NCBI RefSeq assembly: GCF_014279815.1
Contig: NZ_CP047941.1
Location: forward strand, 186,001 to 250,000
Origin: Synechococcus sp. NOUM97013
GTDB taxonomy: Bacteria; Cyanobacteriota; Cyanobacteriia; PCC-6307; Cyanobiaceae
Length of the DNA: 64,000 nucleotides
Reading direction: 5' to 3'
Part shown: piece after piece, positions 62,180 through 64,000 of the stretch
Layout of the letters: each line of letters starts with the position of its first letter
Numbering within the stretch: position 1 is the first letter of the stretch
Made by a program: the position numbers and the translations under genes
Notes under the pieces: generated by a model
Told to the model about the DNA's origin: nothing
The model's database searches: none
The model's input: the letters and a program-made list of their open reading frames with translations, nothing else

Positions 62180-63589
62180 GTGCACACACTTGATTTTCTT
62201 CAACTTCCTCATCACACACTCTTTTTTACTGTGTATCTATTCCCCTCTCCCAAGCCTGTTGACAAAGCCCCATTTCTGGCCTCTGATCCAAATTTGGCAC
62301 TGTATGGATTGCCTTTAGATGTAAAGTTTTGCAATTCTTGCGTTATCAGTAATCAGCGCCCATCAAGTACTGTTGAGTTTAAAAATGATGGTACAACCGC
62401 AAAGTCGGCCATTCATTTTGATAGCTTTGGTATTTGTGACGCTTGTCGCGTCAAAGATCAGAAAAATGAGATTAATTGGGATGAGCGCGAACAAGAGCTG
62501 CGTGATCTTTGCGATCGTCATCGTCGAAATGATGGCCGCTATGATTGTTTAGTTCCTGGTAGTGGTGGAAAAGATAGTTTTATTCAAGCCCATCTACTTA
62601 AGTACAAATATGGTATGCACCCCCTTACATGCACCTGGGCACCGCACATCTACACCGATTGGGGTTGGAAAAACCATCAAGCTTGGATTCATGCAGGCTT
62701 TGACAATTTGCTTTTTACACCTAATGGTAGGGTTCACCGCTTGATTACTCGTTTGGCTGTTGAGAATTTGTTTCATCCCTTCCAGCCGTTTATCCTTGGT
62801 CAAAAAAATCTTGCGCCGAAGATCGCTGCTCAGTACGATATTCCTTTAATATTTTACGGTGAAAATGAAGCTGAATATGGTAATCCAAAGGGAGATATTG
62901 GTTCAGCTAAAAGAAGTTGGAACTATTTTTCGGCTGCGAATGAGGATGATATTTTTTTAGGAGGCTCTTCATTGTCTCAGCTCAGGGAGCTTGGTCTAGA
63001 GCCAATTGATTGGGATCCCTATATGCCTACTAATCCTAATATAATTGATGAAAAGAAGATAGAGGTTCATTACCTTGGTTATTATGAAAAGTGGCACCCT
63101 CAAGGTGCATATTATTACGCAGTTGAGCATGGGGGTTTTCAAAGTTCTTCCGAGAGAACTGCAGGTACCTACAGTACATACAATTCAATTGATGATCGCA
63201 TCGACGATTTCCATTACCATACAACTTGGATAAAGTTTGGTATAGGGCGTGCAACTTATGATGCGGCTCAGGAGATTCGTTCTGGAGATATTACTCGGGA
63301 AGAAGGAGTTGCGCTTGTGCGTAAATATGATGGTGAGTTTCCTGAGCGTTGGGCTGATGAAATCTTCAAATATTTGAGCTTGCCAGACAATCATTTCCCT
63401 AAGGCATCGATGGCTTTTGAGAGTCCAATTTTTGATCGAAATTACTATGATCTTTTGTCGGATAATTTTCGCTCCCCTCACCTTTGGCGTTACTCCGAAG
63501 ATTACGGATGGCAGCTCCGCCATCGCGTATTTGACAATGAGACTATGAGTCAGGAGTTGTCAGCTTCTATGTGGCAAGGTAATAATTAA
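62180..63589 (+). CDS. N-acetyl sugar amidotransferase (WbpG/PseA-like)
   Basis: This 469-residue enzyme has a zinc-type cysteine set (VKFCNSCVISNQRP and CDACRVKD) and an adenylating PP-loop (DCLVPGSGGKDSFIQAHLLK). They match WbpG and PseA proteins that turn an acetamido group into an acetamidino group, using ammonia delivered by HisH/HisF partners. A HisF paralogue follows 9 bp downstream, supporting this. The frame starts at GTG 62180, but 45 residues (MHTLDFLQLPHHTLFF and on) precede the conserved YGLP segment, so the true start may be further in. No ATG is available there. Confidence 0.88.
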   Translation: MHTLDFLQLPHHTLFFTVYLFPSPKPVDKAPFLASDPNLALYGLPLDVKFCNSCVISNQRPSSTVEFKNDGTTAKSAIHFDSFGICDACRVKDQKNEINWDEREQELRDLCDRHRRNDGRYDCLVPGSGGKDSFIQAHLLKYKYGMHPLTCTWAPHIYTDWGWKNHQAWIHAGFDNLLFTPNGRVHRLITRLAVENLFHPFQPFILGQKNLAPKIAAQYDIPLIFYGENEAEYGNPKGDIGSAKRSWNYFSAANEDDIFLGGSSLSQLRELGLEPIDWDPYMPTNPNIIDEKKIEVHYLGYYEKWHPQGAYYYAVEHGGFQSSSERTAGTYSTYNSIDDRIDDFHYHTTWIKFGIGRATYDAAQEIRSGDITREEGVALVRKYDGEFPERWADEIFKYLSLPDNHFPKASMAFESPIFDRNYYDLLSDNFRSPHLWRYSEDYGWQLRHRVFDNETMSQELSASMWQGNN

Positions 63590-63598
63590 GTCAGATCT

Positions 63599-64000
63599 AT
63601 GGCGCTTTGCAAACGTTTAATTGCTCGTCTTGATGTTAAGGGAAGCCGCTTGATTAAGGGTGTGCGATTTGAGGGAGTGCGCGTGCTTGGTGATCCTTCC
63701 GAAGCAGCCCTTCGCTACGCGCAGGCTGGGGCTGATGAACTACTTTATGTTGATGCTGTAGCGAGTTTGTTTGGACGTAATAGTTTATCTGACTTGCTTA
63801 GAAAAACTTGCATTGAGGTTTTTATTCCAATTACTGCTGCTGGTGGTGTGCGCTCCGTCGAAGATGCTGCAGCTCTTCTTTCAGCTGGTGCCGATAAAGT
63901 TGCTGTAAATACCGCCGCTCTTGAGCGCCCCGAGTTGATTACTGAGCTTGCTGAGGCTTTTGGTAGGCAGTGCGTGGTTGCTTCTATTCAGGCAAGGCGT
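63599..64000 (+). CDS. HisF-like glutamine-amidotransferase partner, N-terminal part (cut by window end)
   Basis: The frame starts with ATG at 63599 and runs 134 codons to the window edge. It follows HisF: LIARLDVKGSRLIKGVRFEG (catalytic Asp present), AGADELLYVDAVASLFGRNS, FIPITAAGGVRSVEDAAALL and AGADKVAVNTAALERP. At the second catalytic position canonical HisF has IDAKR; here it is IQARR (Gln131). That suggests a non-histidine role. Position after the amidotransferase fits the LPS/NulO HisF paralogues (WbpI-like); the HisH partner should lie beyond the window. Confidence 0.88.
   Translation, partial: MALCKRLIARLDVKGSRLIKGVRFEGVRVLGDPSEAALRYAQAGADELLYVDAVASLFGRNSLSDLLRKTCIEVFIPITAAGGVRSVEDAAALLSAGADKVAVNTAALERPELITELAEAFGRQCVVASIQARR

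Overview
The window looks like chromosome of a marine picocyanobacterium (Synechococcus/Cyanobium lineage). This rests on a cyanobacterial heme oxygenase (bilin synthesis), a three-subunit-type glycolate dehydrogenase (glcE, glcF), an NADP isocitrate dehydrogenase with the long cyanobacterial insertion, and a SelD fused to an FAD/NAD(P) oxidoreductase. The core is tightly packed and GC-rich. No tRNA, rRNA, CRISPR array or insertion sequence was recognised.

Layout. 1-12.7 kb: housekeeping and photorespiration genes (alpha/beta hydrolase, mutarotase, glcE, a four-carbon acid sugar kinase-like gene, glcF, icd), an orphan membrane protein, and a GT2/GtrA-type pair in which GtrA is fused to a YdjC/ChbG deacetylase-like domain downstream of the MTA/SAH nucleosidase gene. 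12.7-23.7 kb: a small conserved protein, heme oxygenase, then a co-directional, mostly overlapping run of glycosyltransferases with an ABC exporter and a sulfotransferase, probably making and exporting a (possibly sulfated) surface glycan. 23.7-32.9 kb: all four dedicated Kdo genes (kdsA, kdsB, kdsC, kdsD) interleaved with glycosyltransferases, the CCA-adding enzyme and an O-antigen ligase/polymerase-like protein. 32.9-39.9 kb: pcrA/uvrD, selD fusion, galE, hisS. 40-45.2 kb: capsule export operon on the minus strand (Wza, a Wzz/Wzc-like co-polymerase without a Walker motif, and an unusual outer-membrane-like protein with four spaced Trp motifs).

45.2-64 kb: an AT-rich accessory island. It opens with a decayed GDP-mannose 4,6-dehydratase (gmd) pseudogene and a gene-free stretch. 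It continues with an ABC exporter, a CDP-glucose to CDP-6-deoxyhexose pathway (rfbF, rfbG, epimerase, C-methyltransferase), a DegT aminotransferase and three methyltransferase-type genes. Next comes a nonulosonic-acid-type module: CMP-sugar synthetase, GT2, a DapA/NanA-like aldolase, a capsule-type glycosyltransferase, NeuB, a HAD-phosphatase/cupin fusion, a PseA/WbpG-like amidotransferase and a HisF paralogue cut by the window end.

Together the genes describe a cell-envelope factory. Activated sugars (CMP-Kdo, CMP-nonulosonate, CDP-deoxyhexose, UDP-galactose) are made, assembled by many glycosyltransferases, and exported through ABC and Wza/Wzz-type machinery. Functions are inferred from recognisable motifs and family resemblance by reading only; no database search was run.
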